A DNA stretch of 27,979 nt from Actinobacteria bacterium UBA5976 (GCA_002430405.1 DJBM01000032.1:861-28839), one strand, 5' to 3'. Shown: positions 1 through 8,360, counted from the stretch's first letter. Program-made: numbers and translations. The notes: generated from the letters alone by a model not told the origin.

Positions 1-1677
1 GACACAATGCGCGGTGGAAAATTTCAGAATAACTGGCGCATGGCCGAACTACATGCCAAGGAATCCCCAGATCGGGTTTGGGAACTTGAAACTTATGGTG
101 CGCTTTTTGACAGAACTCCAGAAGGCAAAATTAGCCAAAGAAACTTTGGTGGACACGAGTATCCACGTCTAGCTCACGTCGGTGACCGCACTGGCTTGGA
201 ATTAATTCGCACCATGCAGCAAAAAATTGTTTCATTACAGCAAGAAGACTTTGCTGAAACCGGTGACTACGAATCAAAAATCAAAGTTTTTGCAGAATTA
301 ACAATCACGGAAATTCTTAAGACTGACGGCAAAGTTTCTGGCGCACTTGGATACTGGCGCGAATCTGGTGAGTTCGTAGTATTCGAAGCTCCAGCCGTTG
401 TTCTAGCAACCGGTGGCATTGGCAAATCCTTCAAGGTAACTTCCAACTCATGGGAAGGTACCGGCGACGGTCACGCCCTAGCTCTTAAAGCTGGCGGAAA
501 CCTAATGCACATGGAATTCATTCAGTTCCATCCAACTGGCATGGTTTGGCCACTTAGCGTTAAAGGCATCTTGGTAACGGAATCTGTACGAGGTGATGGT
601 GGCGTTTTACGTAACTCAGACGGCAAACGCTTCATGTTTGACTACATCCCACCGGTTTTCGTAAAGCAATATGCAGATACTGAAGAAGAAGCCGATCGCT
701 GGTACACCGATCCAGATAACAATCGTCGTCCGCCAGAACTTTTGCCCCGCGATGAAGTTGCTCGTGCGATTAACTCTGAAGTTAAAGCCGGCAGAGGTTC
801 CCCGCACGGTGGTGTATTCCTAGACGTTTCAACGCGACTAGCTCCAGAGGTAATTAAGGCTCGCCTGCCATCAATGTGGCATCAGTTCAAGGAACTTGCT
901 GACGTGGACATCACCAAGCAAGCCATGGAAGTTGGACCTACTTGCCACTACGTAATGGGTGGCGTACAGGTGGAACCAGACACGGGTGCAGCAACAGGAG
1001 TGCCAGGATTATTTGCAGCTGGCGAAGTTGCTGGCGGTATGCATGGCTCAAACCGTCTAGGTGGAAACTCTCTATCTGATCTTTTGGTATTCGGACGCCG
1101 CGCTGGCGTTGGAGCGAGTGAATATGTAACTGCACTTGGATCCAAACCAAAGTTGGCGCAAGCTGAAATCGATCGCGCATTAGCTTCTGCGCTTGCACCT
1201 TTTAAGGGTGATAGCAAAGAAAACGCTTACGCAGTGCATTATGAACTTCAACAAATGATGAACGACTTAGTCGGCATCATTCGGGTAGGCGCTGAAATGA
1301 AAGAAGCGATTGAAAAACTAGAGACCATGAAAGAGCGCGCAAAACACGTGAGCGTTTCTGGTGACACAAAGTTCAATCCAGGTTGGCATATTGCGCTTGA
1401 CCTGATGAACATGTTGCTTGTCAGCGAAGCGGTTGCCAAGTCAGCCATGGAACGCGAAGAATCTCGTGGTGGACACACTCGCGATGACTTCCCAACTATG
1501 GATCCAAAGTGGCGAGCAATCCATGTCATTACGTCATGGGACGGTTCAAAGGTAAGCACCAAGCGCGAATCATTGCCGCCAATGCCAAAGGAATTGGCTG
1601 GACTGTTCGACGTTGAAGAATTAAAGAAGTACCTGCTGCCAGAAGAACTTGCGCAGCTTGGAATGGGAGGCAACTAA
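1..1677 (+). CDS. sdhA: Succinate dehydrogenase flavoprotein subunit (5' partial)
   Basis: Flavoprotein subunit of succinate dehydrogenase (complex II), which oxidises succinate to fumarate at the cytoplasmic face of the membrane and passes electrons to SdhB. The frame is open from base 1, so the gene is cut by the window edge. The N-terminal FAD-binding GxGxxG region, roughly the first 90 residues, is missing, and the first internal ATG at base 7 is not the true start. Visible family signatures are the substrate-domain run HPTGMVWP, GGVFLDV, GPTCHYVMGG and the C-terminal FAD loop GLFAAGEVAGGMHGSNRLGG. The sequence closely resembles the mycobacterial Sdh1 type (Rv0248c, from memory), for example MRGGKFQNNWRMAELHAKE. 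It overlaps sdhB by one base (TAATG), a sign of translational coupling. Confidence 0.96.
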   Translation, partial: DTMRGGKFQNNWRMAELHAKESPDRVWELETYGALFDRTPEGKISQRNFGGHEYPRLAHVGDRTGLELIRTMQQKIVSLQQEDFAETGDYESKIKVFAELTITEILKTDGKVSGALGYWRESGEFVVFEAPAVVLATGGIGKSFKVTSNSWEGTGDGHALALKAGGNLMHMEFIQFHPTGMVWPLSVKGILVTESVRGDGGVLRNSDGKRFMFDYIPPVFVKQYADTEEEADRWYTDPDNNRRPPELLPRDEVARAINSEVKAGRGSPHGGVFLDVSTRLAPEVIKARLPSMWHQFKELADVDITKQAMEVGPTCHYVMGGVQVEPDTGAATGVPGLFAAGEVAGGMHGSNRLGGNSLSDLLVFGRRAGVGASEYVTALGSKPKLAQAEIDRALASALAPFKGDSKENAYAVHYELQQMMNDLVGIIRVGAEMKEAIEKLETMKERAKHVSVSGDTKFNPGWHIALDLMNMLLVSEAVAKSAMEREESRGGHTRDDFPTMDPKWRAIHVITSWDGSKVSTKRESLPPMPKELAGLFDVEELKKYLLPEELAQLGMGGN

Positions 1678-2432
1678 TGGGTTACTTAGCATCGATGCGA
1701 ATTTGGCGCGGTAACAGCGAAGCCGGTCAACTTGAACAACACAAAGTTGAAGTTGGCGAAGGCGAAGTTGTACTCGACGTAATTCATCGTCTCCAGGCAA
1801 CCGAAGCACCAGATCTAGCGGTTCGTTGGAACTGCAAGGCTGGTAAGTGCGGATCTTGTAGTGCTGAAATCAACGGCAAGCCAAGCCTTATGTGTATGAC
1901 TCGGATGAATACTTTTGCTGAAGACGAGGAAATCACGGTAACCCCACTTCGCGCCTTCCCGGTTATCAAGGACCTTGTTGCAGACGTTTCATTTAACTAC
2001 AAGAAAGCTCGCGAGATTCCAGCTTTCAAGGGCCCGGAAAACCTAAAACCAGGCGAGTACCGCATGGAACAAATCGATGTCCAGCGCAGCCAAGAGTTCC
2101 GTAAGTGCATCGAATGCTTCTTGTGCCAGGACACTTGCCACGTTATCCGTGACCATGAAGAAAACAAAGAATCGTTTGCTGGACCTCGGTTCTTCATTCG
2201 TCTTGCTGAACTCGACATGCATCCGTTGGACCAACTTGATCGGAAGCGCGATGCTCAAGAAGAGCACGGTCTTGGAATGTGCAACATCACCAAGTGCTGT
2301 ACTGCAGTGTGCCCAGAACACATCAAGATCACTGACAACGCAATCATTCCAATGAAGGAACGCGTTGTGGATGAGAAATATGATCCGCTGGTATGGCTAG
2401 GACGCACAATCGGACGACGTAAAGCGGACTAA
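1677..2432 (+). CDS. sdhB: Succinate dehydrogenase iron-sulfur subunit
   Basis: Electron-transfer subunit of complex II, 251 aa, relaying electrons from the SdhA flavin to quinone. Three Fe-S sites are visible: a [2Fe-2S] set at Cys53, Cys58, Cys61 and Cys73; a CxxCxxCxxxC motif at Cys144, Cys147, Cys150 and Cys154; and a second cluster at Cys202, Cys207/208 and Cys212-Pro. Together these fit the usual 2Fe-2S, 4Fe-4S and 3Fe-4S chain. The ATG overlaps the last base of the sdhA stop codon. The membrane anchor (SdhC) is not downstream, so it probably lies upstream of sdhA, outside the window, as in mycobacterial sdh1. The TAA stop forms the first three bases of a possible -10 element for the next gene. 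Confidence 0.96.
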   Translation: MGYLASMRIWRGNSEAGQLEQHKVEVGEGEVVLDVIHRLQATEAPDLAVRWNCKAGKCGSCSAEINGKPSLMCMTRMNTFAEDEEITVTPLRAFPVIKDLVADVSFNYKKAREIPAFKGPENLKPGEYRMEQIDVQRSQEFRKCIECFLCQDTCHVIRDHEENKESFAGPRFFIRLAELDMHPLDQLDRKRDAQEEHGLGMCNITKCCTAVCPEHIKITDNAIIPMKERVVDEKYDPLVWLGRTIGRRKAD

Positions 2433-2435
2433 CCT
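2430..2435 (+). promoter_or_regulatory. Putative -10 element for a leaderless mutase transcript
   Basis: TAACCT lies exactly 6 bp before the mutase ATG at 2442, and its TAA is the sdhB stop codon. The spacing matches other predicted leaderless starts in this window. No Shine-Dalgarno sequence is visible before the ATG. The gene could still be read mainly from the sdh operon. Confidence 0.4.
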
Positions 2436-2441
2436 CTACGT

Positions 2442-4019
2442 ATGGGGATAACACAGTCAGGGCTACCAATTGATCCGGTTTATGGACCGCAGTCACGCGA
2501 TGGCTGGGATCCAGCAGCTGAGTTAGGCGAGCCTGGCGCATTTCCATACACACGCGGTGTCTATCCCTCGATGTACACGGGGCGACCGTGGACTATGCGT
2601 CAATATGCAGGCTTTGGCACCGCTGCTGAATCTAACGAGCGTTATCACCAACTACTTGCCGCTGGCACAACTGGCTTAAGTGTGGCTTTCGATCTACCAA
2701 CCCAGATGGGCTATGACTCCGATCACCAACTTGCCCAAGGTGAAGTTGGCAAAGTTGGGGTCGCAATTGACACAGTTGACGATATGAAGGTGCTATTTAA
2801 TGGCATTCCGCTCGATCAAGTTTCAACTTCGATGACTATTAATTCACCAGCAGCAACTTTACTTTTGATGTATCAATTGGTCGCTGAAGGTGAAGGCATT
2901 TCTGGATCGGCGCTAAATGGCACAATTCAAAATGATGTGCTCAAGGAATACATTTCGCGGGGAACTTACATTTATCCGCCAGCACAGTCACTGCGCCTAA
3001 CGACAGATATTTTTGCCTATTGCGCAAAAGAAATTCCGCGCTGGAACACCATTTCTATTTCTGGATATCACATGGGTGAAGCAGGTGCTACTCCTGCGCA
3101 AGAAATCGCATTTACCCTCTCTAACGGAATTGAATATGTTCGGGCGGCAATTGCTGCTGGAATGCAAGTTGATGATTTTGCGCCTCGACTCGCTTTCTTC
3201 TTTGTTTCGCGCACCACGCTGCTAGAAGAAGTTGCCAAATTCCGAGCAGCGCGCCGGATTTGGGCGCGCGTAATGAAAGATGAATTTAAAGCGGTCAACC
3301 CAAAAAGCCAGATGTTGCGCTTTCATACCCAGACTGCTGGAGTTCAATTAACTGCGCAACAACCCGAAGTTAATCTGGTTCGCGTTGCTGTTCAAGGATT
3401 AGCTGCTGTCTTAGGTGGAACTCAATCTCTTCACACAAATTCTTTTGATGAAGCGATCGCTCTTCCAACGCAAAAAGCAGCCCGGTTAGCACTTCGCACC
3501 CAACAAGTACTGGCGTATGAAACTGACATAACTGCAACCGTGGATCCATTTGCTGGTTCGTATGTAGTTGAGGCTTTGACTGATGAGATTGAGGTTGAGA
3601 TTCTGCGCCTGATGGGCAAAGTTGAAGAATTTGGCGGCGCAACTAAAGCAATTGAAGTTGGTTTTCAAAAAAATGAAATCGAAACTTCGGCATACGACTA
3701 CGCACTGCAAATCGATAAAGGCGAGCGGATAATTGTTGGAGTTAATAAATTCGCAATTGATGTTGAAGAGAAGTACGAACCACTTCGGGTAGATCCAGCC
3801 ATTGGGGAGCAGCAAGTAGCTCGCTTAGCTGCGATTCGTGCTTCGCGCGATAACACCGAGGTCGCGCGCGCTCTTGGCGCAATTAAAAAAGCGGCCGAGT
3901 CCACTGATAATTTGATGTACCCAATGAAGCAAGCCCTTGCTGCGCAAGCCAGTGGCGGCGAAGTTGCTGATGCGTTACGCGAAGTCTGGGGCCGATATAG
4001 CCCGCCAGACATTTTCTAG
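2442..4019 (+). CDS. Methylmalonyl-CoA mutase, large (catalytic) chain, stand-alone
   Basis: Catalytic TIM-barrel chain of an adenosylcobalamin-dependent acyl-CoA mutase, 525 aa, interconverting methylmalonyl-CoA and succinyl-CoA. Family motifs are VYPSMYTGRPWTMRQYAGFG (residues 40-59), GLSVAFDLPTQMGYDSDH, LNGTIQNDVLKE and SISGYHMGEAGAT. Tyr55 in RQYAG aligns with Tyr89 of the Propionibacterium enzyme and Tyr209-His210 with its Tyr243-His244. In isobutyryl-CoA mutase the first position is normally Phe, so methylmalonyl-CoA is the likely substrate. The chain ends at GRYSPPDIF with no B12-binding domain (no DxHxxG motif), so it needs a separate small subunit, as in two-gene mutases. That subunit, the epimerase and the MeaB chaperone are absent here. 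The gene sits 9 bp after sdhB, which consumes the product, and converges on the propionyl-CoA carboxylase operon, which supplies the substrate precursor. Confidence 0.9.
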   Translation: MGITQSGLPIDPVYGPQSRDGWDPAAELGEPGAFPYTRGVYPSMYTGRPWTMRQYAGFGTAAESNERYHQLLAAGTTGLSVAFDLPTQMGYDSDHQLAQGEVGKVGVAIDTVDDMKVLFNGIPLDQVSTSMTINSPAATLLLMYQLVAEGEGISGSALNGTIQNDVLKEYISRGTYIYPPAQSLRLTTDIFAYCAKEIPRWNTISISGYHMGEAGATPAQEIAFTLSNGIEYVRAAIAAGMQVDDFAPRLAFFFVSRTTLLEEVAKFRAARRIWARVMKDEFKAVNPKSQMLRFHTQTAGVQLTAQQPEVNLVRVAVQGLAAVLGGTQSLHTNSFDEAIALPTQKAARLALRTQQVLAYETDITATVDPFAGSYVVEALTDEIEVEILRLMGKVEEFGGATKAIEVGFQKNEIETSAYDYALQIDKGERIIVGVNKFAIDVEEKYEPLRVDPAIGEQQVARLAAIRASRDNTEVARALGAIKKAAESTDNLMYPMKQALAAQASGGEVADALREVWGRYSPPDIF

Positions 4020-4023
4020 ATCG

Positions 4024-4119
4024 AAATTACTACTTAATTTCCAACTAGCTTACTTTGCTGGAAATTACTACTTAATTTCCAGCAGGCTTATCGTGACCTA
4101 AATTACTACTTAATTTCCA
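4024..4119. repeat. Three-copy 38-bp tandem repeat with a hairpin core
   Basis: A 20-bp core, AAATTACTACTTAATTTCCA, occurs identically at 4024-4043, 4062-4081 and 4100-4119, with an exact period of 38 bp. The 18-bp spacers are diverged but share GCTTA. Each core is an inverted repeat (AAATT, 7-nt loop ACTACTT, AATTT). The third copy overlaps the last codons and stop of the minus-strand carboxylase alpha gene, so the array looks like repeated duplication of that gene's 3' end into the convergent junction with the mutase gene. Confidence 0.85.
4056..4084. terminator. Hairpin in repeat copy 2, possible bidirectional terminator
   Basis: A perfect 11-bp inverted repeat (TGCTGGAAATT at 4056-4066 and AATTTCCAGCA at 4074-4084) with a 7-nt loop lies between two convergent genes. 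Copies 1 and 3 form shorter 6-bp and 5-bp stems. Position and symmetry suit a two-way terminator. No strong T-tract follows on either strand, so intrinsic termination is uncertain. Confidence 0.4.
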
Positions 4120-5872
4120 TCAGTTCAGTTCCCGTTGCGACTGTTGCTCCAACTTCAGCAGTTAAGCCAGTGATAATTCCTGCCTTATGAGCAGTGAGCG
4201 GTTGTTCCATTTTCATCGCTTCTAAAACAATAATGAGATCACCTTGGGCAACTTCTTGCCCTTCTGTTACCGCAATTTTTACGATTGTTCCCTGCATTGG
4301 GGCTACTACTGAATCCCCGCTACCTGCCGCGCCAGATTTTTTGTTGATTTTGCGCGCTGGTTTCTTCGCGCTACCGGCCGAACCGATCGACATATCAGAA
4401 GGCAGAATTACTTCGATGCGTCGCCCATCAACCTCAACTGTGATTGGAGTGCGCTGCGAAGTTTCAGCCAGATCACCAGCAGCGCCAGCGAACGCAGGGA
4501 TTGTGTTGTTGAACTCGGTCTCAATCCATCGAGTGTGGACAGTAAATGGCGCGCTTGGATCAGCTGGCGCAAATGCCGGGTCACTCACAACTGCCCGGTG
4601 GAAAGTAAGTGCAGTAGCAATGCCATCGATTTCAAATTCCGCAAGTGCCCTGCGGGAACGTTCAAGGGCTTCTTGGCGATTTCGGCCAGTAACTATGAGT
4701 TTTGCAAGTAACGAATCAAAATTACCGCCAATTACATCGCCTTTTTCAAAACCTGCGTCTAATCGAATTCCTGGTCCACTTGGCGGATTCCAAAGCGTTA
4801 ATGAACCTGGGGCTGGCAAGAAACCGCGTCCTGGATCTTCGCCATTAATTCGAAATTCTATTGAGTGACCACGAAGCTCTGGATCGTCATATCCGAGTAC
4901 TTCACCTTGGGCAATTCGAAATTGTTCGCGCACTAAGTCAATACCAGCAACTTCTTCTGAAACCGGATGCTCAACTTGAAGGCGAGTATTTACTTCTAAG
5001 AATGAAATTGTGCCATCTAGGCCAATCAAGAATTCACACGTTCCCGCGCCAACGTATTTGGCTTCCTTCATGATGGCTTTGCTTGATGAATACAGTTCAT
5101 CAATTTGGGACTGCGAAAGGAATGGCGCTGGGGCTTCTTCGACAAGTTTTTGATGTCGACGTTGCAACGAACAATCGCGCGTTGAAACAATTACTACGTT
5201 GCCGTGCTCATCAGCCAAACACTGTGTTTCAACGTGACGCGGGTTGTCTAAATAACGCTCGACAAAACATTCGCCTCGACCAAATGCAGCAACTGCCTCA
5301 CGAACAGCGGATTCGAACAACTCAGGAATTTCTTCTAAGTTACGTGCCACCTTTAGGCCACGACCACCACCACCGAATGCTGCCTTAATCGCGATTGGCA
5401 ATCCATGTTCTTTGGCGAATGCCACAACCTCACTGCTGTCTTTTACGGGATCTGGAGTTCCCTGAACTTGCGGAGCGCCGGCGCGCGCAGCAATGTGACG
5501 CGCCGAAACTTTGTCACCTAAGTCGCGAATTGCTTGTGGCGGGGGACCAATCCAAATCAAGCCAGCCGAAATAACGGCTTGGGCAAAGTCGGCATTTTCA
5601 GATAAAAATCCATATCCAGGGTGAACTGCATTTGCGCCAGATTTTTTCGCTGCATCAATTAATTTTTCAATAACTAGATAGCTTTCAGCAGCTGAACTGC
5701 CACCGAGGGCAAACGCCTCATCTGCAACTTTTACATGCAGAGCATCACGATCGGGATCAGCGTAAACCGCCACACTTGCTATGCCAGAATCGGCGCAGGC
5801 ACGTGCCACTCGGATTGCGATTTCGCCACGATTTGCAATCAGTACTTTTTCAATCTTTCGATTGGCGCCCAC
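4106..5872 (-). CDS. Acetyl/propionyl-CoA carboxylase alpha chain (biotin carboxylase + BCCP)
   Basis: Biotinylated alpha subunit, 588 aa, which carboxylates its own biotin using ATP and bicarbonate for transfer by the beta chain. Order: biotin carboxylase N-domain (KVLIANRGEIAIRVARA near residue 9), HPGYGFLSEN, ATP-grasp glycine loop GGGGRGLKVA, catalytic EVNTRLQVEHPVSE, a linker rich in Ala, Pro and Lys, then a biotinyl domain with EAMKMEQPL. The target lysine is Lys554, followed by 34 residues, the usual distance from the C-terminus. The length fits actinobacterial AccA3/PccA. The GTG start at 5872 follows a GGGAG ribosome site. It is the last gene of accD-accE-maf-accA, an order resembling M. 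tuberculosis accD5-accE5-maf-accA3. Its TAG stop lies inside repeat copy 3. The same alpha chain may serve other carboxylases. Confidence 0.95.
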   Translation of the reverse strand: MGANRKIEKVLIANRGEIAIRVARACADSGIASVAVYADPDRDALHVKVADEAFALGGSSAAESYLVIEKLIDAAKKSGANAVHPGYGFLSENADFAQAVISAGLIWIGPPPQAIRDLGDKVSARHIAARAGAPQVQGTPDPVKDSSEVVAFAKEHGLPIAIKAAFGGGGRGLKVARNLEEIPELFESAVREAVAAFGRGECFVERYLDNPRHVETQCLADEHGNVVIVSTRDCSLQRRHQKLVEEAPAPFLSQSQIDELYSSSKAIMKEAKYVGAGTCEFLIGLDGTISFLEVNTRLQVEHPVSEEVAGIDLVREQFRIAQGEVLGYDDPELRGHSIEFRINGEDPGRGFLPAPGSLTLWNPPSGPGIRLDAGFEKGDVIGGNFDSLLAKLIVTGRNRQEALERSRRALAEFEIDGIATALTFHRAVVSDPAFAPADPSAPFTVHTRWIETEFNNTIPAFAGAAGDLAETSQRTPITVEVDGRRIEVILPSDMSIGSAGSAKKPARKINKKSGAAGSGDSVVAPMQGTIVKIAVTEGQEVAQGDLIIVLEAMKMEQPLTAHKAGIITGLTAEVGATVATGTELMEIK

Positions 5873-5920
5873 GTAAACTCCCTGAATTTCAAGACTTAAG
5901 TAATTAGTTAACTAAGTCTA

Positions 5921-6538
5921 TTAGTCCCAAAGTTGGGTCCATTCAATGCTCATGTCCATGGCAAATTCGCGCAGAAGTGCCAGAGATATCCCGCCTACTG
6001 CTGGACTATCACCACTCATTCGAGTTATAAATGCGGCGCTTTTTCCTTCGTGCGTGAATCCACCTGCGACTGCTAACGGCTCACCAGTTGCAACATAGGC
6101 AGATATTTCGGCATCAGAGATGTCGGCGAATTCAACTTTTGCACCGGCTACGCCAGATCTCACTTCGCCCGTAACTAAATCTTTAACCCAGTGTCCGGTG
6201 TGAAGGTACCCTGACTTGCCACGCATTTCTTTCCAGCGCTCGATGGCAATCTCTGGAGTTCCCGGTTTACCCAGAGACTGCCCAGCAAATTCCAGCATTG
6301 AATCTGCGGCAATAACTAGTAGTGCGCGATCCTGCGTGACCGTGATATTTTCGCAAACGGACTCCCCTTTAGCTTTCGCTAAAGCGATGCACAAATTCTC
6401 GGTATTGATCGGCGAAAGTTTGGCCGTTAGTTCATCTTCATCAACGTGACTAACTTGAACCAATGGTGTGATGCCCGCATTTTTTAAAAGGGAATAGCGC
6501 GAGATAGAGGCTGATGCCAGTAAAACTGTGCGAGACAT
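5921..6538 (-). CDS. maf: Maf-family nucleoside triphosphate pyrophosphatase
   Basis: House-cleaning NTP pyrophosphatase of the Maf/HAM1-like fold, 205 aa, hydrolysing noncanonical nucleotides to NMP and PPi. It begins MSRTVLLASASISRYSLL, the classic Maf N-terminus (LASASxxR). Further motifs are VSHVDEDEL, ALAKAKGESV, IAADSMLEFAGQSLGKP (a conserved Asp in the usual AADT-like motif, here AADS) and the C-terminal GDSPAVGGISLALL. An in-frame ATG 17 codons upstream exists, but family alignment and avoidance of overlap with accE favour the ATG at 6538. No clear ribosome site is visible. It lies 17 bp after accE and 48 bp before the carboxylase alpha gene. Its place inside the carboxylase operon is conserved in actinobacteria but not metabolically obvious. 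Confidence 0.93.
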   Translation of the reverse strand: MSRTVLLASASISRYSLLKNAGITPLVQVSHVDEDELTAKLSPINTENLCIALAKAKGESVCENITVTQDRALLVIAADSMLEFAGQSLGKPGTPEIAIERWKEMRGKSGYLHTGHWVKDLVTGEVRSGVAGAKVEFADISDAEISAYVATGEPLAVAGGFTHEGKSAAFITRMSGDSPAVGGISLALLREFAMDMSIEWTQLWD

Positions 6539-6555
6539 ATGCGATACGTGCTGAT

Positions 6556-6771
6556 CTAGTAAGGATGTGGCAGCGCAGAACGACGCCAAGTGCCAGGACC
6601 GTGCTCAAATGATTTACGAACGCTTCGATGCGGGGCATTCCATTCAGGGCGCAGTGAATTGCTCGACTTGGTCTGTGCGTTTAGCGCAGCTTGCGCCGTG
6701 ATAACCATAATCACGGCAGCAAGTTCTTGTGGATCAGGCACACCTTTAACAACTTTGAAATCCTGGCTCAC
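6556..6771 (-). CDS. accE: Acyl-CoA carboxylase epsilon subunit
   Basis: Small accessory subunit, 71 aa, which in actinobacteria helps hold the alpha and beta chains together and raises activity. The sequence fits the family pattern: an N-terminal strand and helix (FKVVKGVPDPQELAAVIMVI), a variable Ala/Ser-rich middle, then a C-terminal W-x-R...HGPGTWRRSALP tail. The GTG start at 6771 overlaps the accD stop in a GTGA arrangement, indicating translational coupling to the beta chain. Family members are short and poorly conserved, so the call rests on the C-terminal motif, the size and the position directly after accD. Confidence 0.85.
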   Translation of the reverse strand: MSQDFKVVKGVPDPQELAAVIMVITAQAALNAQTKSSNSLRPEWNAPHRSVRKSFEHGPGTWRRSALPHPY

Positions 6772-8357
6772 AGCGGGATGTTTCCATGCTTTTTAGGAGG
6801 AAGAATTTGTCGTTTACCGCGCAGCGAGCGAAGCGCCTTTACAACGCTTACTCGAGTTTCATGAGGCAAAATTACCCGATCTATATATCCGCGTTCAGCG
6901 GCGACGTAAGGATTTGCAAACTTATCGTCGTACTCTTCCAAAAGGCGAGCGCGTTCTTCCTCGGGCCTCTTAGCGTCAGCTAGTTCTTTACGGTACAAAA
7001 CGTTAACTGCTCCTTGCGATCCCATTACTGCAATCTGAGCACTTGGCCAAGCTAAGTTGATGTCGGCTCCGAGGTGCTTGGAGCCCATGACGTCGTAGGC
7101 GCCGCCATAAGCCTTGCGAGTAATTATTGTCACGAGCGGCACAGTTGCTTCTGCATATGCGTAAAGCAACTTAGCGCCACGACGAATAATTCCTTGCCAT
7201 TCTTGGTCAGCGCCTGGCAAGAAGCCTGGCACGTCAACCAAAGTAATAACTGGAACATTGAAAGCATCACAGGTTCTAACAAAACGAGCCGCTTTCTCAC
7301 TGGCATCAATATCGAGTGTGCCTGCAAATTGCATCGGCTGGCTGGCAACTAACCCAACAGGTCGTCCTTCCACTCGGCCGTATCCACAAATAATGTTTGG
7401 CGCAAACATACTTTGAGTTTCTAGGAACTCACCGTCATCAACGATTACCTCAATAACTTTATGCATGTCGTAAGGCTGATTTGGTGAATCGGGAATGATT
7501 GTGTCCAAAGTTTGATCATGCTCGGAAATTTCTAGATCCGCTTCAATTTCAACGTAAGGCACTTCATCCATATTGTTGCTTGGTAAAAATGACAATAAGT
7601 TTTTAACGTAATCCAGCGCATCATCTTCATCGGTAGCCATGTAATGGGCAACACCTGATTTAGTGTTGTGTGTTCTTGCGCCGCCTAAGTCTTCGAATGC
7701 AACTTCTTCACCAGTTACCGTCTTGATTACTTCTGGTCCAGTAATGAACATGTGTGAAGTTTGATCGACCATGACAATAAAGTCAGTGAGAGCTGGAGAG
7801 TAAACTGCGCCACCTGCACAGGGCCCCAGCACAAGTGAAATTTGAGGAATTACTCCAGATGCATGTGCATTACGCTTAAAAATTTCACCATACAAACCCA
7901 GAGACACAACGCCTTCTTGAATGCGTGCACCACCAGAATCATTTATCCCGATCATAGGAACACCGGTTTTCAGTGCAAGGTCCATAATTTTGCAAATCTT
8001 TTCACCGAATACTTCGCCAAGTGAGCCACCGAACACTGTGAAATCCTGTGCAAAAACACAAACTTGTCGGCCATCAATAGTTCCGTAGCCAATAATTACG
8101 CCATCACCATATGGACGTGTTTTTTCTAAACCAAAGTTATGCGACCGGTGACGAACTAAACCATCAATTTCTTGGAACGAACCTTCGTCTAAGAGTCTTT
8201 CGATACGCTCCATGGCAGTTAGCTTGCCTCTAGAGTGCTGTTTTACTGCAGACTCAGCCTGCCGTATTACCGCATCCTCACGTCGATTTTCCAAATCTGC
8301 AATTTTTCCTGCAGTGGTGTGGATATCAACGGCCTTCTTGGCTTTATCGGCGCTCAC
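6768..8357 (-). CDS. Propionyl-CoA carboxylase beta chain (carboxyltransferase)
   Basis: Carboxyltransferase subunit, 529 aa, which moves CO2 from biotin to the acyl-CoA, probably propionyl-CoA giving methylmalonyl-CoA. Both crotonase-like halves are present: N-half NDSGGARIQEG and GPCAGGAVYSPAL (oxyanion hole), C-half VDVPGFLPGADQE and RKAYGGAYDVMGSKHLGAD. Residue 422 is Asp. In Streptomyces coelicolor PccB, Asp422 favours propionyl-CoA over acetyl-CoA (established work on AccB/PccB), so propionyl specificity is the better prediction. The length and C-terminus (KKHGNIPL) are typical of AccD5/PccB. The GTG start has a strong GGAGG 6 bp upstream. It is the first gene of accD-accE-maf-accA and diverges from birA across 38 bp. 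Confidence 0.96.
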   Translation of the reverse strand: MSADKAKKAVDIHTTAGKIADLENRREDAVIRQAESAVKQHSRGKLTAMERIERLLDEGSFQEIDGLVRHRSHNFGLEKTRPYGDGVIIGYGTIDGRQVCVFAQDFTVFGGSLGEVFGEKICKIMDLALKTGVPMIGINDSGGARIQEGVVSLGLYGEIFKRNAHASGVIPQISLVLGPCAGGAVYSPALTDFIVMVDQTSHMFITGPEVIKTVTGEEVAFEDLGGARTHNTKSGVAHYMATDEDDALDYVKNLLSFLPSNNMDEVPYVEIEADLEISEHDQTLDTIIPDSPNQPYDMHKVIEVIVDDGEFLETQSMFAPNIICGYGRVEGRPVGLVASQPMQFAGTLDIDASEKAARFVRTCDAFNVPVITLVDVPGFLPGADQEWQGIIRRGAKLLYAYAEATVPLVTIITRKAYGGAYDVMGSKHLGADINLAWPSAQIAVMGSQGAVNVLYRKELADAKRPEEERARLLEEYDDKFANPYVAAERGYIDRVILPHETRVSVVKALRSLRGKRQILPPKKHGNIPL

Positions 8358-8360
8358 TGT

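Noticed and set aside
616..1673. Several minus-strand ORFs over sdhA
   Set aside because: These are codon-bias shadows of a highly conserved gene, with no family motifs.
4024..4119. CRISPR-like array (20-bp repeat, 18-bp spacers)
   Set aside because: Only three copies, spacers too short, one copy lies within a gene's coding end, and no cas genes are present.
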